NCBI GenBank assembly: GCA_017481065.1
Contig: JAFUPT010000017.1
Span: forward strand, 1-14,261
Length of the DNA stretch: 14,261 nucleotides
Direction: 5' to 3'
Origin: Clostridia bacterium
GTDB lineage: Bacteria; Bacillota_A; Clostridia; Christensenellales; Aristaeellaceae
Shown here: positions 1-7,870 of the stretch, piece by piece
Layout of the letters: the number at the start of each line of letters is the position of its first letter
How positions within the stretch are numbered: the first letter of the stretch is position 1
Program-made: the position numbers and the translations under genes
Notes under the pieces: generated by a model
The model's database searches: none
Seen by the model: the letters and a program-made list of their open reading frames with translations, nothing else
Told to the model about the DNA's origin: nothing

Positions 1-1
1 C

Positions 2-3000
2 GACCACGGCGAGGATGCGGGCTTCACCTACCAGAGCAAGACCACCCGCGTGGCGACGGTGGATAAGAACGGCCTGATCACCGCAAAGAAGGCCGGCACC
101 ACCGTAATCCGCGTCACCGCCTTCAACGGCGTCTACGCCGACTGCGAAATCACCGTCAAGCGTGCGCCCTCTTCCATCACCCTCTCCGCCAAGGCGATCA
201 CCATGTTTGCCGGGCAGGAGCAGCCGCTGGCCTATAAGCTCAGCTCCAATTCCGCCGGCAGCGTGAGCTACGCCAGCAGCGATGAAAATGTGGCCATGGT
301 GGATGCAAACGGCGTGGTTTATGCCATCGCAGCGGGCACCGCGAAGGTGAAGGCAACTACCTTCAACGGCAAGAGCGCCACCTGCACCATCACCGTGCAG
401 GATCCCTCCAACAATATCTCTGCCCTGCGTCCCGAAGGCGGCAGCATCATCGCCACGGTTACCACCATCCAGGAGTGTACCATCCTCGTGGAAGTGCTGG
501 ATGAAGGCAGCGAGGAAGTGCTCATGCATGCCTCCGCGCCCGTAGCCGAAGGCCTGCAGATGGAGGATGTGGCGGTCCAGATGCCGAGGGCGCTCCCGAG
601 CCATTATATCCTGCGCGCCGTGCTCCAGGATGAAGATGGCGGGGATCTCTGCAGCCCCTATGTCACCCGCCGCTACACCGCAGCCTACGAGGGCTTCGAG
701 AGCCAGTCCCCCTCCGATTTCCCGCAGGACAAGGTGCTGGACCTCGGCAGCGCGGGCTATGCAGTGTACAGCTCCACCACCTATCCGGTGAATACCCGGG
801 TAACTGAATCCAACGGCAGGTACAGCTTCGTACCCCCGGCAAAGCTGCAGCCCGGCTATGTGGTGATCATCGATGGCGAACCCGTGAAGATTGATACCAT
901 CATCACCAATCCCGATGGCACCGTGACCATCACCGAGGATGCGGATATCTACCTCGCCGATATCTACGATGCCTTCCATCTGGATGAAACGATCGCGCTG
1001 CGGCCCAACCAGGGCACCTGGGCCAAGACCCGCAGCGGCGGATTGGATTTGGTTGAGTTCTCCAGCAATTTCTCCTTTGGTCCCGTGGAAATCGAGGCCA
1101 AGGTGAGCATGTCCGTCACCGTGAAGGCCTTCTATGATAAGAAGTTCTTCGGCTCGGATTATTTCGAGTATGAAGTGTATACCGATGCCCAGGGCTCGAT
1201 CTCCGCTGCACTCACCGGCGGCGTGGATACCGCGGATGAGGATTACAACAACCTCAGCCTCGTGCTGTATAATAATTTCATTCCTGTCACCATCCCCGGC
1301 ATGAATATGTTCCTTACCGTGGAAGTGCCGGTTGATCTCAAGGCAGAGGCAAAGGGTAAGGCCGAAATCGGCTTTGATATCCGCTCCGGCTATTCCTACA
1401 ACCCGGAGGGCAAGGCCACGCCCATCCAATCCAAGGAGATTGAAACCGAGGTATCCTTCGAGGGCGAATTCGAAATGAAGATCGGCCCGAAGGTGCAGCT
1501 GAACGTGGCCATCGTATGCCTGATGGGCAAGGTCACGGCCCATGCCGGCGTGCTCGTAAGGGGCGAGCTGGAGGGCGTGAGCACCAATAAGGAATTCTCC
1601 GCCGATAAGAGCCGCTACCATGCCTGCGACGCCTGCGTGAATATGACCGTCGCCGGCTTCGCGGAGTTCAAGGGCGGCCTGGAGTATAAGATCACTGAAT
1701 TCCTGAAGGGCAATATTGCCGAGCTGAAGCTCTTCTCCGGCGAATGGGAAATCGGCGATGCCTTCGTATCCGTGGTAAACGACCGCGAGAGCATCTACGG
1801 CGGCAAAGTGCACTTCGACTGGGGCGATTGCCAGAACATGAAGTATCGCGTGCGCGTAAAGACCCAGGATGTAGAGGGCAATGAAGTGACCGGAAAGCCC
1901 GTCTCCATCACCGGCAGCAAAACGGAAAAGCTCTCCGGCCAGAGCGTGATGGAGGAATACCTCTATCCCGGCGATTATACCGCCACCGTAATCTTTGAAA
2001 AATCCACGGTGAAAAATCCCTTCACCATGCCGGAAGGCCCGCTGGATGTCACCGTGAGCGAATCCGCCATCAGCATCAGCGGCCTTGTCACCGATAACAA
2101 TACCGGCAAGCCCATCTCCGGCGCAACGGTGGAAATCACCCTGCCCGGCGGCGAGGTGAAGAGCCTGACCACCGATAAAGATGGCCGATACAGCATCGAT
2201 TCCCTGCCCGCAGGCGAATATTCCTTCGTGTTCAGCGCGGATAATTACCAGCCGAAGGAGGATATCACCGCCACCTATGCCGCAGGAACCGTAAATGAAT
2301 GCAATGCTGCGCTGGCGCCCGAAGCGCCGGATAAGAGCGGAACGCCCTTCATCTCCACCCAGGCATGGGTGAGCGGCGATGAAGTGGAAATGGGCGGCGT
2401 GGGCTATTCCAATGCAGTGGTATTCCAGATGGGCTACACCGGCCTATCCTCCACCGGAGGCATTGCCGAAGCGGTATACAATTTCCAGGGCAAGTATAGC
2501 TCCATGTCCTTCGACGTAGGCTTTGTTGAAGGCAGCTGGGAGCGCGACGCCGAGATGACCATCACTGCCGATGGCAGGGTGATCTATGATAAGGTGAAGC
2601 TCAAGTATGAAGATATCGCCCGCCGCTTCACCGTGTCCCTCTCCGGCGTGCATCAGCTGGTGATCCATTTCGAATCCCATGGTTACGATAAGACCCGCTA
2701 CGCCATCGGCGATATCTCCTTCACCAAGTCGGGCACGCCCAGCAAGGCGGTGCGCGTATCCAAGGAAGGATATGATAATCTGCGCTATCTGCTGGAATCC
2801 GCGGTTGTAACCAAGGGCGATTTCACTATGGGCGGCTACAACTACCGCGATGGTTACCGCATGAAGACCGGCTACGGCTGGAACGAAAAGGATGAAGCCA
2901 AGCTGGGCCTGAACATGCGCGGCCAGTACAGCACCTTTTCCTTCGATATCACCCGCATGCCCCGCGACAACAGCTATGAGCATTACCTCCGCTCCGCCAC

Positions 3001-3175
3001 CCTCACCATCGAAGTGGACGGCGTGGCCGTGTACAGCGAAATGCCCATCCTGTGGAATGACCTTGTGCATCCCATCAGCCTGAACGTCTCCGGAGCGCGG
3101 CAGGTGCTCATCAAGGTGAAATCCAGCGGCTATGATATCCTGAACTGGGGCATCGGCAATATCCAGTTCAGCTGA
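2..3175 (+). CDS. Large secreted/surface protein with Big2, CarboxypepD_reg-like and two NPCBM-like domains (5' partial)
   Basis: The frame is open to the window start, so the N-terminus and any signal peptide are missing; 1057 residues are visible. Residues 1-52 are the end of one bacterial Ig-like Big2 domain (pattern VD.NG.ITAKKAGT..I.V.AFNG), and about 55-132 are a second complete one. About 150-680 is a long beta-rich region I do not recognise; it contains a CDAC pair near residue 540. About 690-777 resembles a carboxypeptidase regulatory-like beta-sandwich (SGLVTDNNTGKPISGATV). About 782-912 and 930-1057 are two tandem NPCBM-type carbohydrate-binding modules, each opening with MGG.xY and closing with an (A/W)IG(D/N)I.F strand. 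No LPXTG, SLH or transmembrane anchor is seen at the C-terminus. By family it should act outside the cell, probably binding glycans or a matrix. The substrate cannot be inferred. Confidence 0.85.
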   Translation, partial: DHGEDAGFTYQSKTTRVATVDKNGLITAKKAGTTVIRVTAFNGVYADCEITVKRAPSSITLSAKAITMFAGQEQPLAYKLSSNSAGSVSYASSDENVAMVDANGVVYAIAAGTAKVKATTFNGKSATCTITVQDPSNNISALRPEGGSIIATVTTIQECTILVEVLDEGSEEVLMHASAPVAEGLQMEDVAVQMPRALPSHYILRAVLQDEDGGDLCSPYVTRRYTAAYEGFESQSPSDFPQDKVLDLGSAGYAVYSSTTYPVNTRVTESNGRYSFVPPAKLQPGYVVIIDGEPVKIDTIITNPDGTVTITEDADIYLADIYDAFHLDETIALRPNQGTWAKTRSGGLDLVEFSSNFSFGPVEIEAKVSMSVTVKAFYDKKFFGSDYFEYEVYTDAQGSISAALTGGVDTADEDYNNLSLVLYNNFIPVTIPGMNMFLTVEVPVDLKAEAKGKAEIGFDIRSGYSYNPEGKATPIQSKEIETEVSFEGEFEMKIGPKVQLNVAIVCLMGKVTAHAGVLVRGELEGVSTNKEFSADKSRYHACDACVNMTVAGFAEFKGGLEYKITEFLKGNIAELKLFSGEWEIGDAFVSVVNDRESIYGGKVHFDWGDCQNMKYRVRVKTQDVEGNEVTGKPVSITGSKTEKLSGQSVMEEYLYPGDYTATVIFEKSTVKNPFTMPEGPLDVTVSESAISISGLVTDNNTGKPISGATVEITLPGGEVKSLTTDKDGRYSIDSLPAGEYSFVFSADNYQPKEDITATYAAGTVNECNAALAPEAPDKSGTPFISTQAWVSGDEVEMGGVGYSNAVVFQMGYTGLSSTGGIAEAVYNFQGKYSSMSFDVGFVEGSWERDAEMTITADGRVIYDKVKLKYEDIARRFTVSLSGVHQLVIHFESHGYDKTRYAIGDISFTKSGTPSKAVRVSKEGYDNLRYLLESAVVTKGDFTMGGYNYRDGYRMKTGYGWNEKDEAKLGLNMRGQYSTFSFDITRMPRDNSYEHYLRSATLTIEVDGVAVYSEMPILWNDLVHPISLNVSGARQVLIKVKSSGYDILNWGIGNIQFS

Positions 3176-3209
3176 TCAAAACCCGGATCATCCACCCCAT
3201 CATTCCACC

Positions 3210-3235
3210 AACCACCCGCATAAGCGGGTGGTTTT
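3210..3235 (+). terminator. Rho-independent terminator of the Big2/NPCBM gene
   Basis: A perfect 10-bp stem (3210-3219 with 3224-3233) closes an ATAA loop and runs into a short T tract (3232-3235). It begins 35 bases after the stop codon of the upstream plus-strand gene. Confidence 0.85.
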
Positions 3236-3248
3236 ATATTGCACATAC

Positions 3249-3274
3249 AAAAAAACCCCCGGCTTCGCCGGGGG
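3249..3274 (-). terminator. Rho-independent terminator of the EamA gene and minus-strand iron operon
   Basis: An 8-bp GC stem (3256-3263 with 3267-3274) with a TTC loop. On the minus strand it is followed by seven T (plus-strand A 3249-3255). It lies about 60 bases past the EamA stop codon. The plus-strand side has no T run, so it mainly serves minus-strand transcripts. Confidence 0.85.
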
Positions 3275-3333
3275 ATAAATATTGCTGTATTTCCATGTTG
3301 AATGCGCGGATTCGGGAAGGCGCCCGCCGCGCC

Positions 3334-3747
3334 TCAGAGCGCCATCACCAGCGTTCCTGCGGTGATCAGCACAGCGCCTACCAGCGATTTTACGGTGAAT
3401 TGCTCCCGCAAAAACACGAAGGCCAGAACCAGCGTGATCACTACGCTGAGCTTATCGATGGGAACCACCTTGGAAGCCTCGCCCATCTGCAGCGCCTTGT
3501 AGTAGCACAGCCATGATGCGCCGGTTGCCAGGCCGGACAGAACCAGGAACAGCCAGCTCTTGCGGCTGATTTCGCCAATGCCATGCTGGGCCCTGGTCAA
3601 AAAAACCATACCCCAGGACATCGCCACAACCACCATCGTGCGTATGGCGGTGGCCAGGTTGGAATTCACTCCATCAATGCCGATCTTGGCAAGGATGGAG
3701 GTCAGCGCTGCAAAAAGTGCAGAACCAAGGGCAAATATCAACCACAT
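3334..3747 (-). CDS. Single-domain EamA/DMT family membrane transporter
   Basis: A 137-residue, very hydrophobic protein with about five membrane spans. It is one EamA repeat (starts MWLIFALGSALFAALTSIL, ends with GAVLITAGTLVMAL); full-length drug/metabolite transporters carry two such repeats in about 280-300 residues. Half-size members are known and are thought to work as dimers. The motif YYKALQMGEASKVVPIDKLS in the middle is typical of the family. ATG start with GGAGG 8 bases upstream (3755-3759). It is the last gene on the minus strand before the terminator at 3249-3274, downstream of the siderophore-binding protein and separated from it by a hairpin at 3774-3800. The substrate is unknown, and a link to iron uptake is not implied by sequence alone. 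Confidence 0.85.
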   Translation of the reverse strand: MWLIFALGSALFAALTSILAKIGIDGVNSNLATAIRTMVVVAMSWGMVFLTRAQHGIGEISRKSWLFLVLSGLATGASWLCYYKALQMGEASKVVPIDKLSVVITLVLAFVFLREQFTVKSLVGAVLITAGTLVMAL

Positions 3748-3773
3748 ATCATAACCTCCATATAGCAGAAAGC

Positions 3774-3800
3774 CGACAGGCGGATCATATCCGCCTGTCG
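3774..3800 (-). terminator. Hairpin between the binding-protein gene and the EamA gene, possible leaky terminator
   Basis: A perfect 11-bp stem (3774-3784 with 3790-3800) with a 5-base loop. On the minus strand the following bases read GCTTTCTGC, a poor T tract, so termination may be partial. It would separate or tune expression of the EamA gene relative to the ABC operon and protect the 3' end of the binding-protein message. Confidence 0.6.
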
Positions 3801-3819
3801 CCGTTTGTTTCAGGATCGT

Positions 3820-4791
3820 TTACTGGAGCAGTGCGCCTTCCAGGTCGGCCAGCATGGTGTCCAGAGCCTGGATGCCGCCGGTGGAGGTGTACCACACGTT
3901 TGCATGCTCGATGAAATACACGATGTTGCCGTTCTTGTAAACATCCAGTTCCTTGATCAGGTCGTTCTCGATCACTTCGCGGGCGCCCAGGATGCCTTCA
4001 TCGGCAGCGCCGGTGGCGGTGCTGCGGTCCAGAACGAAGATGTATTCGGGGTTCAGGCTCACGATGGTCTCCCAGGAGGCGTCCTCGCCGTGGGTGGCCT
4101 TCTCAACTTCGCCTACGGTTTCGCCCAGGTTGGTTGCGCCCATCTCGTTCACGATGATGGAAAGCTGGCTGTCGGTATCCATGATGCCCAGGGCATTGTT
4201 GTTGTACATGCTGATCAGGGTGTTCTTTCCCTCGACCACGGCCTTCAGGGCGTCTACGCGGGCCTGGAAGCCTTCCACCTGCGCGTCGATCTTGTCTTCC
4301 ATGCCGAAGATGGAGGCGATGGTCTTTGCATTGTCGGTGGTGGACTGCACAACGCCCTTTTCATAATCCACAGCCAGGTAAACCACGGGAGCGATGGCTT
4401 CCAGGTCGGCATACATGCTGCTCAGGCGGCCGCCGATGAAGATGATGTCCGGCTCGCAGATGGCAACCTGCTCCATGTCAGCGGTCTTCACGCTGCCCAG
4501 GTTTGCAATCTTGCCTTCGGAATCATCGGGGTTGTAATCGGTCAGGTATTCGATGGTCACCTTGGCGCTGCCGACGATGCGGTCGCCCAGACCCAGGGAA
4601 TCGATGATGTCCAGGGCAGCCATGTCCAGGATGGCGATGCGCTGGGGATCATAGGGCACTTCAACCTCAGTAAGCTCGCGGTTGCCGTTGAGCGCCTGGA
4701 TGGTGATGGTTTCGGGTGCGGTCTCCGCGAAGGCGGAAAGGGAGGTCAGCAGGCATGCGATTGCCAGCAGCAGGGTGAAAAACTTCTTCAT
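3820..4791 (-). CDS. yclQ: Ferric-siderophore ABC transporter substrate-binding protein (YclQ/CeuA-like)
   Basis: A 323-residue protein with a signal peptide: KK at residues 2-3, a hydrophobic core at 4-18, and likely cleavage after AFA at residue 22. The mature part is a cluster A-II (FecB/FhuD type) periplasmic-binding fold: PQRIAILDMAALDIIDSLGLGDRIVG near residue 50, CEPDIIFIGGR near 110, and NPEYIFVLDR near 245. By family it captures a ferric catecholate siderophore outside the membrane and delivers it to the permeases; B. subtilis YclQ binds petrobactin. The only Cys near the signal peptide (13) sits in AIAC inside the hydrophobic core, not a standard lipobox, so lipid anchoring is uncertain. 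RBS AAGGAG lies upstream of the ATG. It is separated from the ATPase gene by 110 bases containing hairpins. The siderophore identity is inferred from homology only. Confidence 0.88.
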   Translation of the reverse strand: MKKFFTLLLAIACLLTSLSAFAETAPETITIQALNGNRELTEVEVPYDPQRIAILDMAALDIIDSLGLGDRIVGSAKVTIEYLTDYNPDDSEGKIANLGSVKTADMEQVAICEPDIIFIGGRLSSMYADLEAIAPVVYLAVDYEKGVVQSTTDNAKTIASIFGMEDKIDAQVEGFQARVDALKAVVEGKNTLISMYNNNALGIMDTDSQLSIIVNEMGATNLGETVGEVEKATHGEDASWETIVSLNPEYIFVLDRSTATGAADEGILGAREVIENDLIKELDVYKNGNIVYFIEHANVWYTSTGGIQALDTMLADLEGALLQ

Positions 4792-4830
4792 TTGAATAAT
4801 ACTCCTTTACTGAAAGTACTGAAAGCTTCT

Positions 4831-4895
4831 CCGGGATACCCCCGGTGGTATCATCAGGCGGATACCGGCTGTACGCGTCCGGCCGGATGTCCGCC
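4831..4895 (-). promoter_or_regulatory. Intergenic hairpins between ATPase and binding-protein genes
   Basis: On the minus strand the spacer between the two genes folds into a large stem (GGCGGA 4857-4862 with TCCGCC 4890-4895, continued inside by CCGGC with GCCGG). A small second stem (CCGGG with CCCGG, 4831-4845) follows. No T run follows either, so they are not good terminators. Such structures often mark an mRNA processing or stability point that lets the binding protein be made in excess. The role is inferred. Confidence 0.4.
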
Positions 4896-4901
4896 AAACA
4901 A

Positions 4902-5654
4902 TCAATAGTAAATGGTGAGCGGCTTGCCCGCAACCTGCATGATCTTGAAATCCACCTTGTAGATTTCAGACAGGGTTTCCTGGGTCATAACCTCCTGCAC
5001 GGTGCCGAACTTGGCGATCTTGCCGTCCAGGAAGGCGCAGATATAATCCGAATAGAAGGCCGCATAGTTGATCTCATGCAGCACCAGGATCACCGTCTTG
5101 CCCAGCTCATCGCACATGCGGCGCACGATCTTCATCATGTTGGTGGCATGGTAGATGTCCAGGTTGTTGGTGGGTTCGTCCAGAAGTATGTATTCGGTAT
5201 CCTGGGCGATCACCATGGCGATGTAGGCGCGCTGGCGCTGGCCGCCGGAGAGCTCATCAATATATTGGTCCTGGAAGCGCTCCAGCTCCATGTAGGCGAT
5301 GGCCTTGTCGATCATCCGCTCATCCTCATCGGTGAGGCGGCTGCCGGAGTAGGGGAAGCGGCCGAAGGCAACCAGCTCGCGCACGGTCAGCTTCATGTTG
5401 ATATTGTTGTGCTGGGTCAGTATGGCCAGGTGCTTGGCAAGCTCCTTGCTCTTCCACTTGGTCAGCTCCTCGCCCTCGAAGTGGATCACGCCGGCGTCCC
5501 TGGCGATCAGCCGGGAAATCATGCCCATCACGGTGGATTTGCCGGCGCCGTTCGGGCCGATCAGGGAGAGCACCTTGCCCTTGGGAACTTCAAAGCTCAC
5601 CTCATTGACAACGGTCTTATCGCCGTAGCTCTTGATCAGGTCAACGACATTCAT
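4902..5654 (-). CDS. yclP: Ferric-siderophore ABC transporter ATP-binding protein (YclP-like)
   Basis: A 250-residue ATPase of the FepC/FecE class. Walker A is GPNGAGKST at residues 33-41, the Q-loop Gln is 81, the signature LSGGQRQR is at 135-142, Walker B ILLDEP spans 156-161 and the switch His is 193; all key residues are intact. It powers import through the two permeases encoded immediately upstream. The start is the ATG at 5654, which overlaps the preceding stop codon by one base (TGATG) and has AAGGGAG a few bases upstream. A longer open frame to 5918 exists but lies inside the permease gene and lacks family similarity. Gene order permease-permease-ATPase-binding protein equals B. subtilis yclNOPQ. 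Confidence 0.92.
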   Translation of the reverse strand: MNVVDLIKSYGDKTVVNEVSFEVPKGKVLSLIGPNGAGKSTVMGMISRLIARDAGVIHFEGEELTKWKSKELAKHLAILTQHNNINMKLTVRELVAFGRFPYSGSRLTDEDERMIDKAIAYMELERFQDQYIDELSGGQRQRAYIAMVIAQDTEYILLDEPTNNLDIYHATNMMKIVRRMCDELGKTVILVLHEINYAAFYSDYICAFLDGKIAKFGTVQEVMTQETLSEIYKVDFKIMQVAGKPLTIYY

Positions 5655-6628
5655 CAATATGCTCCCTTCTTGAAAAGCAGCAGGTACAGGAAGTAAAGGC
5701 CGCCTGCGATGGTCACAAAGGTGCTCACAGGCACGGTGAAATGGAAGATATGCTGGGAAACCAGCTGGCCGCCGATCAGCGCCAGCATGCCCATCAGCGA
5801 TGCGCCTGCGATCAGCTGGGAATGCTTGTACGTCCTGAGCAGCTGCCGGGCAAGGTTGGCCACGATCAATCCAAGGAAGGATACCGGGCCGATGGTGGCC
5901 GTAGCCACCGCCATGCACAGCACCACGCCGAACAGCAGCTTGCGGATCGTGCGGTCGTAATCCACGCCCAGGTTGATGGCCTGGTCGCGGCCCATGGAAA
6001 TCACATCCAGCAGCCCCAGCTCCCTGCGCAGCGCGAAGGCGATGGCTGCCAGCGCCAGCAGGGCGAATGCAATGATTTCGCCGTTCACATTGTTGAAATC
6101 CGCCACCAGGGTGGTCAGCAGCGCATCGTATTCATCCGGGTCCATCACGCGGATCATGGATGTCTGCAAGCTGCCGAACAGCGAGGAAAGCACCGTGCCG
6201 ATCAACATGATGTAGAGTATGTTGTGGCCCGTATGCTTGAACAGATACCAGTAAATCAGCGTGGCAACCACGCCCATGGATACCAGGTCCACCGCGAAGG
6301 CAAGGTTGGCGTTCAGGTAGAGCGCGCTGCCCGTGCCCAGAACGAATACCGCGCCCGTGTGCAGGAAGGTGTATATGGAATTCATGCCCAGCAGCGCCGG
6401 GGTCACGATGCGGTTGTTCACGATGGACTGGAAGATCAGCGTCGCCACGCCGATGGAAAGCGATGCGATCACCATGCATGCCAGCGTGGGAATGCGCAGG
6501 CTCAATATGTATTTAAACAGCTTCGGCTTTTCCGGGTGGGCGTTGACCAGCAGGTAAAACGCCACCGCCGCCAGTACGGCGATTGCCAGGGCGGCCAGCA
6601 GGAGGGCGTTGCGCTTGCTCCGCTTCAT
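5654..6628 (-). CDS. yclO: Ferric-siderophore ABC transporter permease (YclO-like, FecCD family)
   Basis: A 324-residue polytopic protein of the FecCD/BtuC permease family with about nine or ten spans. Family landmarks are SLRIPTLACMVIASLSIGVATLIFQ near residue 43, TPALLGMNS near 75, and the cytoplasmic coupling region GPVSFLGLIVANLAR near 246. It forms the membrane channel with the other permease and docks onto the ATPase. The ATG overlaps the upstream permease stop by four bases (ATGA, 6625-6628), which implies translational coupling. Its ribosome site would fall inside the codons of the His-rich tail of that gene. Confidence 0.9.
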   Translation of the reverse strand: MKRSKRNALLLAALAIAVLAAVAFYLLVNAHPEKPKLFKYILSLRIPTLACMVIASLSIGVATLIFQSIVNNRIVTPALLGMNSIYTFLHTGAVFVLGTGSALYLNANLAFAVDLVSMGVVATLIYWYLFKHTGHNILYIMLIGTVLSSLFGSLQTSMIRVMDPDEYDALLTTLVADFNNVNGEIIAFALLALAAIAFALRRELGLLDVISMGRDQAINLGVDYDRTIRKLLFGVVLCMAVATATIGPVSFLGLIVANLARQLLRTYKHSQLIAGASLMGMLALIGGQLVSQHIFHFTVPVSTFVTIAGGLYFLYLLLFKKGAY

Positions 6629-7713
6629 TCCATCACCCCGCTTCTCCGGCCGTGATGGCCATGATGTCCGTGATGGTGATGCCTGCGGTGGCGCCCGTGC
6701 CTGCGGCGGCCTCCGAAGCGGATGGCCTTCTTACCGTGCTTCAGCTTGTAAAACAGCATGATGATGAAGATAATGCTGCCGATGATGCCTACCACCAGCT
6801 CAATCGGAATCTCGTAGGGCGCGATCACCGTGCGGGCAATGATATCGCATACCAGCACAAACAGCGCGCCGAACAGCGCCGTATCCACCAGGGTTCCGCG
6901 TATCTTATCGCCCTTGAACAGGGCCACAATATTGGGCACGATCAGGCCGATGTAGGAAATCTGGCCCACGATCACGATCACGCTGGCCGTGATCACCGCC
7001 GCAATGGATAGGCCAAGCACCAGCACCAGCTTGTAATTCACGCCAAGGTTCTTGGAAAAATCCTGGCCCATGCCCACAATGTTGAAGTGGTTTGCATAGA
7101 TGAAGGCGATGATCACCAGCGGAACCACCAGGTACACCAGCTCATAATTGCCCTTGATGATCAGGGCGAAGGAGCCGGAAAAATAGGTGGAAAGCTGCTG
7201 GGTAATTTCCGCCTGGTAGGCGATGAAGTTTGTCACACCGCCGATGATGTTGCCGAACATGATGCCCACCAGCGGCACCAGCACCGTGTCCTTGAATTTG
7301 ATTCTCTGCACGAAGAACACAAACAGCAGCGTGCCGATTACCGACAGCGCAAAGGCGAATATCGTGCGGGTGAACAGCCCCATCGTGGGCAAAAACACCA
7401 TGGAAAGCGCAATGCCGAATTGGGCGGATTGTATCGTGGCGCCCGTGGTGGGGGATACGAATTTGTTCATGCATAGCTGCTGCATGATCAATCCCGCCAC
7501 GCTCATGCCCACGCCGGTGCAGAGTATGGCCAGCAGCCGGGGAATCCTGCCGAGGATGAATACCTTTACGTCCATCTCGTTTCTGCCGGCCAGCAGCGTG
7601 CGCAGGTCGATATCGATCGCGCCGGTGAACAGCGAAAGAATAGAAAAAATTATCAGCAGAAGGACCAGTATTTCAGTGCTCAAATGGGCCTTCCGGGGGC
7701 GTCTTTTATGCAT
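6625..7713 (-). CDS. yclN: Ferric-siderophore ABC transporter permease with His-rich C-terminal tail (YclN-like)
   Basis: A 362-residue FecCD permease. Similarity to YclN is strong: GRIPRLLAILCTGVGMSVAG near residue 53, MNKFVSPTTGA near 82, IKFKDTVLVPLVGIMFGNI near 140, and GLIVPNIVALFKGD near 258. The family length is about 315-335. The extra length is mainly a C-terminal extension (about residues 332-362) with ten His plus many Arg and Gly. It follows the last membrane span and should face the cytoplasm by family topology. The His run could bind or buffer a metal ion; that is inference. GGAG lies about 14 bases before the ATG, a long spacing, with no alternative in-frame start nearby. It is the first gene of the transporter operon. 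Confidence 0.9.
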   Translation of the reverse strand: MHKRRPRKAHLSTEILVLLLIIFSILSLFTGAIDIDLRTLLAGRNEMDVKVFILGRIPRLLAILCTGVGMSVAGLIMQQLCMNKFVSPTTGATIQSAQFGIALSMVFLPTMGLFTRTIFAFALSVIGTLLFVFFVQRIKFKDTVLVPLVGIMFGNIIGGVTNFIAYQAEITQQLSTYFSGSFALIIKGNYELVYLVVPLVIIAFIYANHFNIVGMGQDFSKNLGVNYKLVLVLGLSIAAVITASVIVIVGQISYIGLIVPNIVALFKGDKIRGTLVDTALFGALFVLVCDIIARTVIAPYEIPIELVVGIIGSIIFIIMLFYKLKHGKKAIRFGGRRRHGRHRRHHHHGHHGHHGRRSGVME

Positions 7714-7740
7714 TATGGATATGTACGCTCCTTCAATTTG

Positions 7741-7756
7741 GTTAGTGATTTCTAAC
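7741..7756. promoter_or_regulatory. Inverted-repeat operator in the leader of the yclN-like gene
   Basis: GTTAG (7741-7745), six bases, CTAAC (7752-7756). The surrounding bases also match the site at 8816-8837, giving a shared pattern TGGTTAGTNNTTYCTAACYAT. It ends 28 bases before the permease ATG. The half-sites TTAG/CTAA recall DtxR/IdeR-type metal regulator boxes, but the spacing is not that of the classical box. The binding protein is therefore unassigned. Confidence 0.6.
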
Positions 7757-7763
7757 TATTGTT

Positions 7764-7788
7764 GAAAAAAATAAGTTGGCGGTCCAAC
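7764..7788 (-). terminator. Possible short terminator of the araC gene
   Basis: On the minus strand GTTGG-N4-CCAAC (7788-7775) is followed by TTATTTTTTTC. The stem is only five base pairs, so this is a weak terminator. Because the promoter at 7795-7823 would start transcription at about 7788, the same repeat could instead be an operator or a 5' stabilising hairpin of the transporter transcript. Confidence 0.35.
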
Positions 7789-7794
7789 ACGCAC

Positions 7795-7823
7795 ATTATA
7801 TCCAGCCTTTGCCATCTTTTCAA
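7795..7823 (-). promoter_or_regulatory. Sigma-A promoter of the siderophore transporter operon
   Basis: On the minus strand TTGAAA (7823-7818), a 17-base spacer, then TATAAT (7800-7795). It lies between the araC stop and the yclN-like start, with predicted initiation near 7788. It leaves a leader of about 75 bases that contains the GTTAG-N6-CTAAC operator. Confidence 0.7.
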
Positions 7824-7870
7824 CTACCAGACGGGCGAATAAATGCTCCAAACGGACACGAATGAAAATC

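Noticed and set aside
2444..3070. Minus-strand frame of 208 codons inside the NPCBM region
   Set aside because: Antisense shadow, His/Gly/Ala-rich; the plus strand encodes two recognisable binding modules.
3805..4908. Long plus-strand open frame (367 codons) opposite the binding-protein gene
   Set aside because: Composition is His/Val/Gln-rich as in reverse reading of a GC-rich gene, there is no family similarity, and the minus-strand gene is a clear binding protein.
5655..5918. Upstream extension of the ATPase to 5918
   Set aside because: Lies within the permease gene in another frame and looks nothing like an ATPase N-terminus; the ATG at 5654 has an RBS and gives normal length.
4845..6655. 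Plus-strand frames of 283 and 304 codons opposite the ATPase and permease genes
   Set aside because: Antisense shadows of well-recognised ABC genes, with no ribosome sites and no domain similarity.
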